Below are positions 23,870 to 32,107 of a stretch of DNA of 64,000 nucleotides, one piece after another. The DNA is from Alsobacter sp045348435 (GTDB taxonomy: Bacteria; Pseudomonadota; Alphaproteobacteria; Rhizobiales; Beijerinckiaceae), in the NCBI RefSeq assembly GCF_045348435.1, contig NZ_CP157484.1, positions 3,844,001 to 3,908,000 on the forward strand, in the 5' to 3' direction. How positions within the stretch are numbered: the first letter of the stretch is position 1; each line of letters starts with the position of its first letter. The position numbers were made by a program, and so were the translations under genes. Below the pieces are notes generated by a model. That model did not search any database. It was not told the origin of the DNA and saw only the letters and a list, made by a program, of their open reading frames with translations.

Positions 23870-25069
23870 TCACTCGTGCTTGGCGGACGTGCCGGTCCCC
23901 CGCGGGGCCAGCGAGCGGGATTCCCACGCGGCGACCACGATCAGCACCAGCGTGGCCAAAAGGCTCAGCGCCGCCGGCGAGAGCCGCAGCGTCAAGGGCG
24001 CGGCCGCCAAGAGCGCGACCAGCACGGCGATGCCGGTGAGGTGGGAGAGCTGCAGCCAGCCCCGCACCGCGCGCTTGAACAGCAGCGTCCCGGCCAGGAA
24101 CACCAGGGGCCCGCCCACCACGGTGGCCAGGGTCTTGGCCTCCCCGGCGCCGTCCGGGTGGGCGAGCACGAACTCGTCGCCGACGGCCGTGATGATCACC
24201 CCCGCCACGATCGGCAGGTGCAGATAGGTGTAGGCGAGGCGCGCCAGGCGGCCCGGATCGTCGGAATCGGCGAGCTCCCGGCTGCCCGCCTCGGCGCCGA
24301 GATCGAAATAGATCCACCACATCGCCAGGCTGGCCACGAAGGACGACACGAAGGCCGTGACGGTCCAGCCGCTCCACTCGGTCTTTCCGAAGGTGGCGCC
24401 GGTGACCAGGATGGATTCGCCGAGCGCGATGATGATGAAGAGCCCGCAGCGCTCGGCCATGTGGCCGCCCTCGACCTTCCAGTCGCTGACCGCCGACGCC
24501 CCAAGGCCCGGAACCCAGAATTTCAGGATCGGGGCGATGCATTGCAGCGCGGTCGCGAGGCCCCAGACCCACAGCCGGGCGTTCCCCTCGACGAAGCCGC
24601 CTACGATCCACAGCAGCCCGGCCGCGCAGTGCCACGCCAGGATGCGCCGGAAGTTCATCCGCAGCGCTGCTTCGCCGCCCGGAATGGCGGCGACCACGAA
24701 GGCGGACCGCCCGATCTGCATCAGCGCATAGGAGACCCCGAAGGCCGGCGCGCGCTGGCCGAAGGCGTCCGGGATCGAGGTGGAGAGCGCCAGCCCGGCC
24801 AGCATCATGCCGAACAGGACGGCGCGCACCTGCGGGCGGTCGGGATCCAGCCAGTTCGTGGCCCAGGACGTGTCGATCCACACCCACCACACCGCCACCA
24901 TCAGGATGCCGGTGCGCAGCATCGTGGGGCCGTCGAAATGCTCCACCAGCGTATGGGAGAGCTGCGTGACCGCGAACACGAAGACGAGGTCGAAGAACAG
25001 CTCCACATAGGTGACGCGGTGATGCCCCTCGGTCGGCTCGCCCCGCAGCAGCCCCTGGGCTTCGCTCAT
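23870..25069 (-). CDS. Low temperature requirement protein A (LtrA)-like membrane protein
   Basis: A 399-residue polytopic membrane protein of the LtrA family with about ten to twelve helices. The family start is clear: HHRVTYVELFFDLVFVFAVTQLSHTLVEH, then MLRTGILMVAVWWVWIDTSWATNWLDPD, and later ERCGLFIIIALGESILVTGATF. LtrA was named for growth of Listeria at low temperature, but no transport or enzymatic activity is established. The start at 25069 overlaps the stop of the small membrane gene upstream (ATGA), so that gene is a probable partner. Confidence 0.92.
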   Translation of the reverse strand: MSEAQGLLRGEPTEGHHRVTYVELFFDLVFVFAVTQLSHTLVEHFDGPTMLRTGILMVAVWWVWIDTSWATNWLDPDRPQVRAVLFGMMLAGLALSTSIPDAFGQRAPAFGVSYALMQIGRSAFVVAAIPGGEAALRMNFRRILAWHCAAGLLWIVGGFVEGNARLWVWGLATALQCIAPILKFWVPGLGASAVSDWKVEGGHMAERCGLFIIIALGESILVTGATFGKTEWSGWTVTAFVSSFVASLAMWWIYFDLGAEAGSRELADSDDPGRLARLAYTYLHLPIVAGVIITAVGDEFVLAHPDGAGEAKTLATVVGGPLVFLAGTLLFKRAVRGWLQLSHLTGIAVLVALLAAAPLTLRLSPAALSLLATLVLIVVAAWESRSLAPRGTGTSAKHE

Positions 25070-25344
25070 GCGGGGCTGCGCCCGAGTCTCCACCAGACGG
25101 CCGCAGCCACCAGCGCGGGCGCGGCGAAGACGAGCAGGAAGAACGGGAACTCGTCCGCGACGGAGACGACGGCCGAACTCGCCCCCACCCACAGATTGAT
25201 GACCGCCGCCACCAGCCAGACCGGGATGAAGGCCAGCGCGGCCCGCCGCATCCCGGCCGCGCCGCCCGGCCCGACGAGGCCGCCGATGACGAGGACGAGC
25301 CCGAGAAGGACGACGCCGCCCAGGATCACCAGAAAGGTATGCAT
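25066..25344 (-). CDS. Small hydrophobic protein upstream of the LtrA-like gene
   Basis: A 92-residue protein consisting almost wholly of three hydrophobic helices (FLVILGGVVLLGLVLVIGGLV; ALAFIPVWLVAAVINLWVG; FFLLVFAAPALVAAAVWWRL) with few charged residues. Its stop overlaps the ltrA-like start as ATGA, so the two are coupled. I do not recognise the family. It could be a stabilising subunit for the LtrA-like protein, but that is inference from layout only. Confidence 0.8.
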   Translation of the reverse strand: MHTFLVILGGVVLLGLVLVIGGLVGPGGAAGMRRAALAFIPVWLVAAVINLWVGASSAVVSVADEFPFFLLVFAAPALVAAAVWWRLGRSPA

Positions 25345-25435
25345 CGCGCGCGCAGCCGGGCTCGGGAACGGGCGACCATGATGGCCAAGGCGCGGCGCGC
25401 CGTCCAGAGCGACACGGGTAACGACCCGGATTCAA

Positions 25436-25449
25436 TTGACTTCAATCAA
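25436..25449. promoter_or_regulatory. FNR/FixK-like site upstream of the AT-rich orphan gene
   Basis: TTGACTTCAATCAA has the TTGA-N6-TCAA core of FNR/FixK sites, centred about 51 bp before the preferred start of the orphan gene at 25494. The surrounding DNA is AT-rich, so a chance match is more likely here than elsewhere in the window. A similar site lies before ccoN at 47385. Confidence 0.4.
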
Positions 25450-25452
25450 ATA

Positions 25453-25469
25453 AGATCATCCAATGATCT
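25453..25469. promoter_or_regulatory. 17-bp palindrome before the AT-rich orphan gene
   Basis: AGATCATCCAATGATCT is a perfect inverted repeat with 7-bp arms and a 3-base centre, lying 24 bp before the ATG at 25494. It would cover the core promoter region, where repressors bind. No regulator gene is adjacent. Confidence 0.5.
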
Positions 25470-25493
25470 ATATTTGCAATGGAGTTTCATTTC

Positions 25494-26552
25494 ATGACTG
25501 ATTTTCTCGTGATGAACGCCAATAAATGCAACGGACAGCACTGGCGCAATCCGAATATTTCGGTGAGCACTGGTATGTTCAATGCAGGCCAGCCCAGCAA
25601 CATTTCACTGACTGTCAGAAATTTTGGTCCTCAGGCGGTTCGCCTGAATAGTTTGCGAGCAACCGTCTGCGCAGCCAATACGCTTCATGGCTTCAATGCC
25701 CAGTCGATCTTGCCATCTCTACGCAACTCAAATCCGCTCATCTACGATAATGTCTTTCCGTTCCCGCTTCCCGACTACATCCTCCCGCCGGGAGGCTCGC
25801 AAACGGTGACGCTCCCGGCGTGGACGCCCACAGGCGCCGATGTGAACTCTTTCGCGAACGTGGCCGGGACCCTTTTCGACGACCCCGTCACCAAGCTTTC
25901 GCTGCATGCTTGCATTTTCGCCTCCTGCTCAGGCTCTTGGCCTGCCACCAGGTCGGACCCGCCCGGCGCCGTGACGGACGATGGAGCGCTGATCAATTGG
26001 ACCAACGCGGTCTTCAATAATTTCTGCAACGATGTTCATCATGCGCAGCGCAACGTGGTCGTGAAGCGCCTCAAGGGGCAAGGCTTCTCCAAGATCGCCT
26101 TCTTGTCGGGAAGCTCCTCTTCGAAAGACATGGAAGCGCGCTTGCGGGTTCGCGAAACGCCGTTCTCCAAAGAAGAGCACGTCGATCTGCTCGACACGTT
26201 GCGCAGCGCGGGGCACCCGGCGGAAGACCTGTTCCCGGCGGAATTCCCGGCTGCGTCGATCAGCATCGGCGAGATGTCGCCGCAACAAGGTCACGTCGGC
26301 GCCGCCTGGCGGGTCCTCCTGGCTTCTGTCCTGGCGTTTCTCCGGGCGATGCTGGGCCACTCTCGGGCCGAACCCATCGAGGAGCGGAGGAGCGAGAGCG
26401 TTCGGTTCGCGCCGATGGAGCTGCGGCCTTTCGCCCTGACGATCCGGCCGGACCCAGACGACAAACCAGGAACGGTCCGAATTTTCGACGTCGTGCAATT
26501 CAACGACGACGAAACCCAAGGAGGCCTGCGCGTGGTCTGCGTGCAGGTTTAG
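25494..26552 (+). CDS. Orphan protein with Ig-like (CARDB-type) N-terminal region
   Basis: A 352-residue protein of no family I can name. The start at 25494 is preferred because GGAG lies nine bases upstream. The N-terminal 180 residues look like a beta-sandwich: NPNISVSTGMFNAGQPSNISLTVRNFGPQAVRLNSLRATVC, then ILPPGGSQTVTLPAWTP, and KLSLHACIFASCSGS ending HHAQRNVVVKRL, a pattern seen in CARDB-like and bacterial Ig-like domains. There is no signal peptide. A central charged region (SKDMEARLRVRETPFSKEEHVDLLDTLRSAGH), a hydrophobic segment (AAWRVLLASVLAFLRAMLG) and a second beta-rich tail (LRPFALTIRPDPDDKPGTVRIFDVVQFNDD) follow. Codon use in the first third is AT-richer than in its neighbours, suggesting acquisition. 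Confidence 0.75.
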   Translation: MTDFLVMNANKCNGQHWRNPNISVSTGMFNAGQPSNISLTVRNFGPQAVRLNSLRATVCAANTLHGFNAQSILPSLRNSNPLIYDNVFPFPLPDYILPPGGSQTVTLPAWTPTGADVNSFANVAGTLFDDPVTKLSLHACIFASCSGSWPATRSDPPGAVTDDGALINWTNAVFNNFCNDVHHAQRNVVVKRLKGQGFSKIAFLSGSSSSKDMEARLRVRETPFSKEEHVDLLDTLRSAGHPAEDLFPAEFPAASISIGEMSPQQGHVGAAWRVLLASVLAFLRAMLGHSRAEPIEERRSESVRFAPMELRPFALTIRPDPDDKPGTVRIFDVVQFNDDETQGGLRVVCVQV

Positions 26553-26573
26553 GCTCAGGCGTCTTTCCTGCCC

Positions 26574-27494
26574 TCACGGCCAGCGCACGCTGGGCGGCAT
26601 GCTGGACAGGATGCTCTCCACGTTCCCGCCAGTCTTCAAGCCGAAGATCGTGCCCCGGTCGTAAAGGAGGTTGAACTCGACATAGCGGCCACGCCGGATC
26701 ATCTGCTCCTCGCGGTCCTCCGCCGTCCAGGGGACGTCGATGTTGGCGCGGGCGATGGGCGGGTAGGCGCCCAGGAAGGCCTCCCCGACGGAGCGCGTGA
26801 AGGCGAAGTCGGCCTCCCAGTCGCCGCTGTCCAGGTAGTCGTAGAAGATCCCGCCGATCCCGCGCGGCTCGTTGCGGTGCTTGACGTGGAAATACTCGTC
26901 GCACCACGCCTTGTAGCGGGCGTAGTCGGCGACCGCGTGCGGCTCGCAGGCCGCCCGCATGGCGGCGTGGAAGGCCGCCGCGTCCGGATCCTCCTGGGCG
27001 CGCCGGCGCGACAGCACGGGCGTGAGGTCCGCGCCGCCGCCGAACCACGCCTTCGTGGTGACCACGTAGCGGGTGTTCATGTGCACCGTGGGCGCGTTCG
27101 GATTCCACGGATGCGCGATCAGCGACACGCCCGTGGCGAAGAAGCGCGGATCATCCGACGCGCCGGGGATCTGGCCGCGGAACTCGGGGGCGAACTCGCC
27201 GAACACCGTCGAGATGTGGACGCCGGCCTTCTCGAAGACGCGGCCGCGCAGCATGCTCATCTCACCGCCGCCGCCGGGCTCGCCCGAGGAATCGGTGCGC
27301 GTCCAGGGCTTGCGCTCGAAACGGCCCGGCTGGCCGGCGCCGGGAAAGAACGGTCCGGCCGCCTCGTCCTCCAGCCGCTCGAAGGCGGCGCAGATCCGGT
27401 CGCGGAGGGTCCGGAACCAGGCCGCGGCCTCGCGCTTTCGGCGGTCGAGCTCGTCCGGGCTGGTGGGCGGCGTCACGCCGGAGGCAGGGGTCAT
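26574..27494 (-). CDS. hemF: Oxygen-dependent coproporphyrinogen III oxidase
   Basis: Aerobic haem biosynthesis: oxidative decarboxylation of two propionates of coproporphyrinogen III to give protoporphyrinogen IX, in the cytosol. The 306-residue length is typical. Signature stretches are GGGGEMSMLRGRVFEKAGVHISTVFGEF, THMNTRYVVTT-like VHMNTRYVVTTKAWFGGGADLTPVL, HVKHRNEPRGIGGIFYDYLD and RRGRYVEFNLLYDRGTIFGLKTGGNVESILSSMPP. It lies 16 bp after trmL in the same direction, so they probably share a promoter. Its product feeds the bc1 and cbb3 haem proteins encoded elsewhere in the window. Confidence 0.98.
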   Translation of the reverse strand: MTPASGVTPPTSPDELDRRKREAAAWFRTLRDRICAAFERLEDEAAGPFFPGAGQPGRFERKPWTRTDSSGEPGGGGEMSMLRGRVFEKAGVHISTVFGEFAPEFRGQIPGASDDPRFFATGVSLIAHPWNPNAPTVHMNTRYVVTTKAWFGGGADLTPVLSRRRAQEDPDAAAFHAAMRAACEPHAVADYARYKAWCDEYFHVKHRNEPRGIGGIFYDYLDSGDWEADFAFTRSVGEAFLGAYPPIARANIDVPWTAEDREEQMIRRGRYVEFNLLYDRGTIFGLKTGGNVESILSSMPPSVRWP

Positions 27495-27510
27495 GCGGGC
27501 GGTCTTTCAG

Positions 27511-27993
27511 TCAGCGAGGCGCGCCGCCGGAGGGCGGGAAGCCCCCGGTCTGGCGCAGGGCTTCGCCGAGGATCATGGAGGCGGCGACGGCGATGTTCAA
27601 TGAGCGCAGGCCCTCTCGCATGGGGATGAAGACGCGCGCGTCCGCCGCCTCGTGCACGGCCGCCGGCGCCCCGGCCGACTCGCGGCCCAGCATCAGGACG
27701 TCGCCGTCGCGGAACCGGAAGTCCGCGTAGGCCTCGGCCCCCTGGGTGGTCGCCAGCACGAGGCGCAGGCCCGCCCCGCGCCGCCAGGCGTCGAAGGCGG
27801 TCCACGACACGTGCCTTTCGACGCCGACCTGATCCAGATAGTCCATGCCGGCGCGCCGGAAGGCGCGGTCGGACACCGGAAACCCGGCGGGCTCGATGAT
27901 GTCGGCCGTCACCCCCATGCAGGCGCACAGGCGCAGGATCGTCCCGGTGTTCTGGGGAATGTCGGGCTGGTAGAGGGCGATGCGGAGCGGCAC
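27511..27993 (-). CDS. trmL: tRNA (cytidine/uridine-34 2'-O)-methyltransferase TrmL
   Basis: SPOUT-class methyltransferase that modifies the wobble base of tRNA-Leu. Counted from the GTG at 27993 it has 160 residues (E. coli 157). It starts VPLRIALYQPDIPQNTGTILRLCACMG, a stretch that holds the catalytic region. The trefoil-knot SAM site is DVLMLGRESAGAPAAVHEAADARVFIPMREGLRSLNIAVAASMILGEALRQ. The frame is open further upstream to 28125 but that part is Arg/Pro-rich and unlike the family. The gene diverges from petA and precedes hemF. Confidence 0.93.
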   Translation of the reverse strand: MPLRIALYQPDIPQNTGTILRLCACMGVTADIIEPAGFPVSDRAFRRAGMDYLDQVGVERHVSWTAFDAWRRGAGLRLVLATTQGAEAYADFRFRDGDVLMLGRESAGAPAAVHEAADARVFIPMREGLRSLNIAVAASMILGEALRQTGGFPPSGGAPR

Positions 27994-28305
27994 GGCGGAC
28001 CTGCGTCGGGCGGCGCGGTCCGGGCGGCGCGGGCCTTGCCGGGCGAAGGCCCGAAACGCCGCATCCGCGCGCTTGCGCCGCAGGTGTTCCAGATTGGGCG
28101 GGAAAGCCGCCCAACCCCCTCCCAATCAGCATTCCGCACTATAGACAAGCCCAATCCGCCGTGCGAAACAGCCGCCGCGCGGCGACTCCCGGTCGCATTG
28201 CGAGCCCATGCCTTTGCGCGCATACCGCCGGGACTAGCTTCCAGGAACGATCAATCCAGCCCTCTCCGGGTTCTCCGGCGGGGCGCAGGTTGAGGGGATG
28301 ACTAC
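27994..28305. other. Divergent intergenic region between trmL and petA
   Basis: This 312-bp gap should hold both promoters. The only clear structure is the inverted repeat at 28094-28114. I see no gene, RNA or FixK-type box here. A GAGGGG ribosome binding site lies just before the petA GTG. Confidence 0.6.
28094..28114. promoter_or_regulatory. Inverted repeat between trmL and petA
   Basis: TTGGGCGG and CCGCCCAA form perfect 8-bp arms around GAAAG. The element lies about 100 bp upstream of the trmL start and 190 bp upstream of petA. It could be an operator for either divergent gene or the hairpin of a 5' leader. Confidence 0.4.
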
Positions 28306-28842
28306 GTGGCCACCAAATCCGCAGCGACCGCGGCCGAACCGACCCGGCGGGACTTTCTCTTCATCGCGACGGGAGCGGCGGGCGCCGTCGGCGTCGTGGC
28401 CGCGCTCTGGCCGTTCGTGTCCCAGATGGGTCCCGACGCCGCCACCATCGCGGCGGGCGCGCCGGTCGACTTCGACCTGACCCCCGTGGCCGAAGGCCAG
28501 ATCGTGAAGCTGTTCTGGCGCGGCAAGCTGATCTTCGTGCGCCATCGCACCCCCGAGGAGATCAAGGAAGCCCAGACCGTCAACCTCGCCTCGCTGCCCG
28601 ACCCGCAGGACGACGCCGCGCGCGTCAAGCCCGGCAAGGCGCAGTGGCTCATCGTGTACGGCAACTGCACCCATCTGGGCTGCGTGCCGCTGGGCCACGA
28701 GGGCGCGTTCCACGGCTGGCAGTGCCCGTGCCACGGATCGGTGTTCGACACGTCGGGCCGCATCCGCCAGGGGCCGGCCCCGACCAACCTGCCGGTGCCC
28801 CCGTACCAGTTCACCTCCGACACCAAGATTCAGATCGGCTAA
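28306..28842 (+). CDS. petA: Cytochrome bc1 complex Rieske iron-sulfur subunit
   Basis: Rieske [2Fe-2S] subunit of ubiquinol-cytochrome c reductase, carrying electrons from ubiquinol to cytochrome c1 on the periplasmic side. The 178-residue product has a Tat-type twin-Arg N-terminus (TRRDFLFIATGAAGAVG) whose hydrophobic helix stays as the membrane anchor. Cluster ligands are in NCTHLGCVPLG and CPCHGS, and the Pro loop follows (GPAPTNLPVPPYQF). The start is GTG at 28306 behind GAGGGG; an ATG eight bases upstream is out of frame. It leads the petABC operon. Confidence 0.97.
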   Translation: MATKSAATAAEPTRRDFLFIATGAAGAVGVVAALWPFVSQMGPDAATIAAGAPVDFDLTPVAEGQIVKLFWRGKLIFVRHRTPEEIKEAQTVNLASLPDPQDDAARVKPGKAQWLIVYGNCTHLGCVPLGHEGAFHGWQCPCHGSVFDTSGRIRQGPAPTNLPVPPYQFTSDTKIQIG

Positions 28843-28871
28843 CGCCGGAACGCGCGTTTCAGGATCAAGCC

Positions 28872-30149
28872 ATGAGTGCACCTTCCACCTATGTTCCGAA
28901 GAGCGCGTTTGGGAAGTGGTTCGAAAGCCGCCTCCCCGTGATGGGCCTTCTCCACTCGTCCTTCATCGTGTTCCCCAATCCGCGGAACCTGAACTACCTG
29001 TGGACCTTCGGCGGCATCCTGGCCTTCATGCTCGTCGCCCAGATCATCACCGGCGTCGTGCTGGCGATGCACTACACGCCCAACGCCAAGATGGCCTTCG
29101 ACAGCGTCGAGGCGATCATGCGCGACGTGAACTACGGCTGGCTGCTGCGCTACCTGCACGCCAACGGCGCGTCGATGTTCTTCGTCGCCGTCTACATCCA
29201 CATCTTCCGCGGCCTCTATTACGGGTCCTACAAGGCCCCGCGCGAGATCCTGTGGATCCTGGGCGTGATCATCTTCCTGCTCATGATGGCGACGGCGTTC
29301 ATGGGCTACGTGCTGCCCTGGGGCCAGATGTCCTTCTGGGGCGCGACCGTCATCACCAACCTGTTCTCGGCCTTCCCGGTCGTGGGCGAGACGATCGTGA
29401 CCTTCCTGTGGGGCGGCTACTCGGTCGACAACCCGACCCTGAACCGCTTCTTCTCGCTGCACTACCTGCTGCCCTTCATGATCGCCGGCGTCGTGATCCT
29501 GCACATCTGGGCGCTGCACGTCCCGGGCTCCAACAACCCGGTCGGCGTCGAGAAAAAGACCGAGAAGGACACGCTGCCCTTCCACCCGTACTTCACCGTG
29601 AAGGACGCGCTCGCGCTCGTCTGCTTCATCATGCTGTACATCTGGTTCGTGGCCTATCAGCCGAACTTCCTGGGTCACGCCGACAACTACATCGAGGCGA
29701 ACCCGGCCGTGACGCCGTCGCACATCGTGCCTGAGTGGTACTTCCTGCCGTTCTACGCGATCCTGCGCGCCATCCCGAACAAGCTGATCGGCGTGCTGGC
29801 GATGTTCGGCTCGATCGCGGTGCTGGCCTTCCTGCCCTGGCTCGACACCTCGCGGGTGAAGTCGGCGAACTACCGCCCGCTCTACCGCCAGTTCTTCTGG
29901 CTGTTCGTGATCTCGGCGGTGGGCCTCGGCTGGCTCGGCGCCAAGCCGCCGGAGGGCGGGTATGTGCTCGCCTCCCGCATCCTGACGGCCTATTACTTCG
30001 CGCACTTCCTCATCGTCCTTCCGCTTCTGGGCCTGTTCGAGACGCCGCGGCGCCTCCCTGGCTCGATCGCCGAGGCGGTGCTCGGCAAGGGCGGCTCGGC
30101 CTCCGCGATGGCGGCCGGGGCGGCCCAGTCGCCGAACACCAAGGGCTGA
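28872..30149 (+). CDS. petB: Cytochrome b of the bc1 complex
   Basis: Eight-helix haem b subunit of the bc1 complex with the Qo and Qi quinone sites, 425 residues. Visible landmarks are LNYLWTFGGILAFMLVAQIITG, the first haem ligand region HANGASMFFVAVYIHIFRGLYYGSYK, GYVLPWGQMSFWGATVITNL and the second ligand region FFSLHYLLPFMIAGVVILHIWALH. The Qo-site PEWY motif is present (HIVPEWYFLPFYAILRAIPNK). It follows petA by 29 bp and is followed by petC. The last 25 residues are a Gly/Ala-rich cytoplasmic tail. Confidence 0.98.
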   Translation: MSAPSTYVPKSAFGKWFESRLPVMGLLHSSFIVFPNPRNLNYLWTFGGILAFMLVAQIITGVVLAMHYTPNAKMAFDSVEAIMRDVNYGWLLRYLHANGASMFFVAVYIHIFRGLYYGSYKAPREILWILGVIIFLLMMATAFMGYVLPWGQMSFWGATVITNLFSAFPVVGETIVTFLWGGYSVDNPTLNRFFSLHYLLPFMIAGVVILHIWALHVPGSNNPVGVEKKTEKDTLPFHPYFTVKDALALVCFIMLYIWFVAYQPNFLGHADNYIEANPAVTPSHIVPEWYFLPFYAILRAIPNKLIGVLAMFGSIAVLAFLPWLDTSRVKSANYRPLYRQFFWLFVISAVGLGWLGAKPPEGGYVLASRILTAYYFAHFLIVLPLLGLFETPRRLPGSIAEAVLGKGGSASAMAAGAAQSPNTKG

Positions 30150-30172
30150 GCGGGACTTCGGGGATCAAGACG

Positions 30173-31051
30173 ATGACGATGAACACGATGCACCGCCTCG
30201 CCGCCGGCGTCCTGGCTCTCGCCGGCGTGGCCTTCGCGGCGCCCGCCATGGCGGCCGAGGGCGCGGTGGTCCCGCCCCGCCAGAGCTGGACGTTCTCGGG
30301 CCCGTTCGGGCACTTCGACGCCACCCAGCTGCAGCGCGGCTTCAAGGTCTACCGCGAGGTCTGCGGCAACTGCCACGGGCTGCGCCTGCTGGCCTTCCGC
30401 AACCTCGCCGAGGAAGGCGGACCCGGCTTTTCCGAGTCGCAGGTCAAGGCGCTCGCGGCCGAGTACAAGGTCAAGGACGGCCCCAACGAGTCCGGCGACA
30501 TGTTCGAGCGCCCGGCCCGCCCGGCGGACCGCATGCCGCCGCCCTTCGCCAACCCGCAGGCGGCCGCGGCGGCCAATGGCGGCGCCATCCCGCCGGACTT
30601 CTCGGTGCTGGCCAAGGCGCGCACCTATGAGCGCGGCTTCCCCTGGTTCCTGTTCGACATGGTCACGCAGTTCCAGGAGCAGGGCGTCGACTACATCACC
30701 GCCCTGATGAACGGCTACGAGGACAACCCGCCGCACGGCGTCGAGGTGCCGGCCGGCAAGTACTACAACACCTATTTCCCGGGCCACATCATCTCCATGC
30801 CGAAGCCGCTCAGCGACGGCCAGGTGGAGTATCCCAAGACCCAGGACGGCAAGCCCCAGGCGCCCGAGACGGTCGCCCAGTATGGCAAGGACGTCGCCGC
30901 CTTCATGATGTGGGCCGCCGAGCCCCATCTGGAGGCGCGCAAGCAGCTCGGTTTCCGGGTGCTGAGCTTCCTGCTCGTCTTCGCCGGCCTGCTCTACTTC
31001 ACCAAGAAGAAGATCTGGTCGAGGGTCGACGGCCACGCGTTGACGCACTGA
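30173..31051 (+). CDS. petC: Cytochrome c1 of the bc1 complex
   Basis: Haem c subunit of the bc1 complex. A Sec signal peptide (LAAGVLALAGVAFAAPAMAA) is cleaved near residue 29. The covalent haem site is VCGNCHGLRLLAFRNL, and the methionine-ligand side region includes ADRMPPPFANPQAA. A C-terminal anchor helix (LGFRVLSFLLVFAGLLYFTKKKIW) holds it in the inner membrane. At 292 residues it is a normal single-subunit c1, unlike the cytochrome b/c1 fusion of Bradyrhizobium. An intrinsic terminator follows the stop, closing petABC. Confidence 0.98.
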   Translation: MTMNTMHRLAAGVLALAGVAFAAPAMAAEGAVVPPRQSWTFSGPFGHFDATQLQRGFKVYREVCGNCHGLRLLAFRNLAEEGGPGFSESQVKALAAEYKVKDGPNESGDMFERPARPADRMPPPFANPQAAAAANGGAIPPDFSVLAKARTYERGFPWFLFDMVTQFQEQGVDYITALMNGYEDNPPHGVEVPAGKYYNTYFPGHIISMPKPLSDGQVEYPKTQDGKPQAPETVAQYGKDVAAFMMWAAEPHLEARKQLGFRVLSFLLVFAGLLYFTKKKIWSRVDGHALTH

Positions 31052-31081
31052 CCGACCCCGCTTTCGCGGCGCAAGATCAAG

Positions 31082-31110
31082 AAAGGGCTCCCGTTTCGGA
31101 GCCCTTTTTC
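31082..31110 (+). terminator. Intrinsic terminator of petABC
   Basis: Perfect 10-bp arms AAAGGGCTCC and GGAGCCCTTT with loop CGTTTC, followed by further T residues, 30 bp after the petC stop. It is the best-formed terminator in the window. Confidence 0.88.
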
Positions 31111-31164
31111 GTTGGGCGGGCGCGCGACGGCCTCTATTCTCGGTCCCGCAACGAGGAGGAGCGC

Positions 31165-32040
31165 ATGACCAAGGCCGTGCTGGGCGTCATCGGCGGATCC
31201 GGGATCTACGACCTCCCGGGCCTGACCGACATCCGCGAGGAGCGCGTCGCGACGCCCTGGGGCGAGCCGTCGGACGCGCTGCGTTTCGGCCGCATCGGGG
31301 CGACCCCCATCGTGTTCCTGCCGCGCCACGGGCGGGGCCACCGGCTGTCGCCCTCCGACATCAACGCGCGCGCCAACATCGACGCGCTGAAGCGCGCCGG
31401 CGTCACCGACATCGTCTCCCTGTCGGCCTGCGGCTCGTTCAAGCCGGACCTGCAGCCCGGGCTCTTCGTGCTGGTGGACCAGTTCGTGGACCGCACCCAT
31501 CGGCGCGAGAGCTCGTTCTTCGGAGCGGGCTGCGTCGCGCATGTCTCCATGGCGCATCCGGTCGGGCCGCGCCTCGTCGATCGCCTCGCCGCCGCCGCGG
31601 AGGCCGAAGGCGTGCCGCACCGCAGGGGCGGGACCTATCTGTGCATGGAGGGCCCGCAATTCTCCAGCTACGCCGAATCCGTCACCTACCGGCATCTCGG
31701 CTATGACGTCATCGGCATGACGGCGATGCCGGAGGCCAAGCTCGCCCGCGAGGCCGAGATCACCTATGCGACGCTGGCGATGGTGACGGATTTCGACTGC
31801 TGGCATCCCGAGCACGGCGCGGTGGACGTCGCCTCCGTCATCGCCACCATGCACGGCAACAGCGAGAAGGCCCGGCGGCTGGTGGCCCGCCTGGCGCGGG
31901 ATTTCCCGGCCGAGCGCGAGGACTGCCCCGCGGGCTCGCACCGGGCGCTCGACAACGCCATCATGACCGCCCCCTCGGCGCGCGATCCCGCGGCGCTGGC
32001 CAGGCTCGACGCCGTGGCCGGGCGCGTGCTGCGCGCCTGA
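31165..32040 (+). CDS. mtnP: S-methyl-5'-thioadenosine phosphorylase
   Basis: Splits 5'-methylthioadenosine, a by-product of polyamine and homoserine-lactone synthesis, into adenine and methylthioribose 1-phosphate. The 291-residue product starts MTKAVLGVIGGSGIYDLPGL. It contains FLPRHGRGHRLSPSDINARANIDALKRAGV and the nucleoside-phosphorylase signature YLCMEGPQFSSYAES... DVIGMTAMPEAKLAREAEI. TDFDCWH is the base-binding Asp region that favours 6-aminopurine substrates. A GAGGAG site precedes the ATG. Adenine released here can be salvaged by the apt product encoded next. Confidence 0.96.
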   Translation: MTKAVLGVIGGSGIYDLPGLTDIREERVATPWGEPSDALRFGRIGATPIVFLPRHGRGHRLSPSDINARANIDALKRAGVTDIVSLSACGSFKPDLQPGLFVLVDQFVDRTHRRESSFFGAGCVAHVSMAHPVGPRLVDRLAAAAEAEGVPHRRGGTYLCMEGPQFSSYAESVTYRHLGYDVIGMTAMPEAKLAREAEITYATLAMVTDFDCWHPEHGAVDVASVIATMHGNSEKARRLVARLARDFPAEREDCPAGSHRALDNAIMTAPSARDPAALARLDAVAGRVLRA

Positions 32041-32107
32041 GCGGCGCTGGACCGACGCAGGCCGGCGGCTATGATGCGCCGCCCCTCGCCCTTCAGGACG
32101 CCCGCCG

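Noticed and set aside
27994..28125. N-terminal extension of trmL
   Set aside because: The extra residues are Arg/Pro-rich and absent from the family; the GTG at 27993 gives the standard N-terminus.
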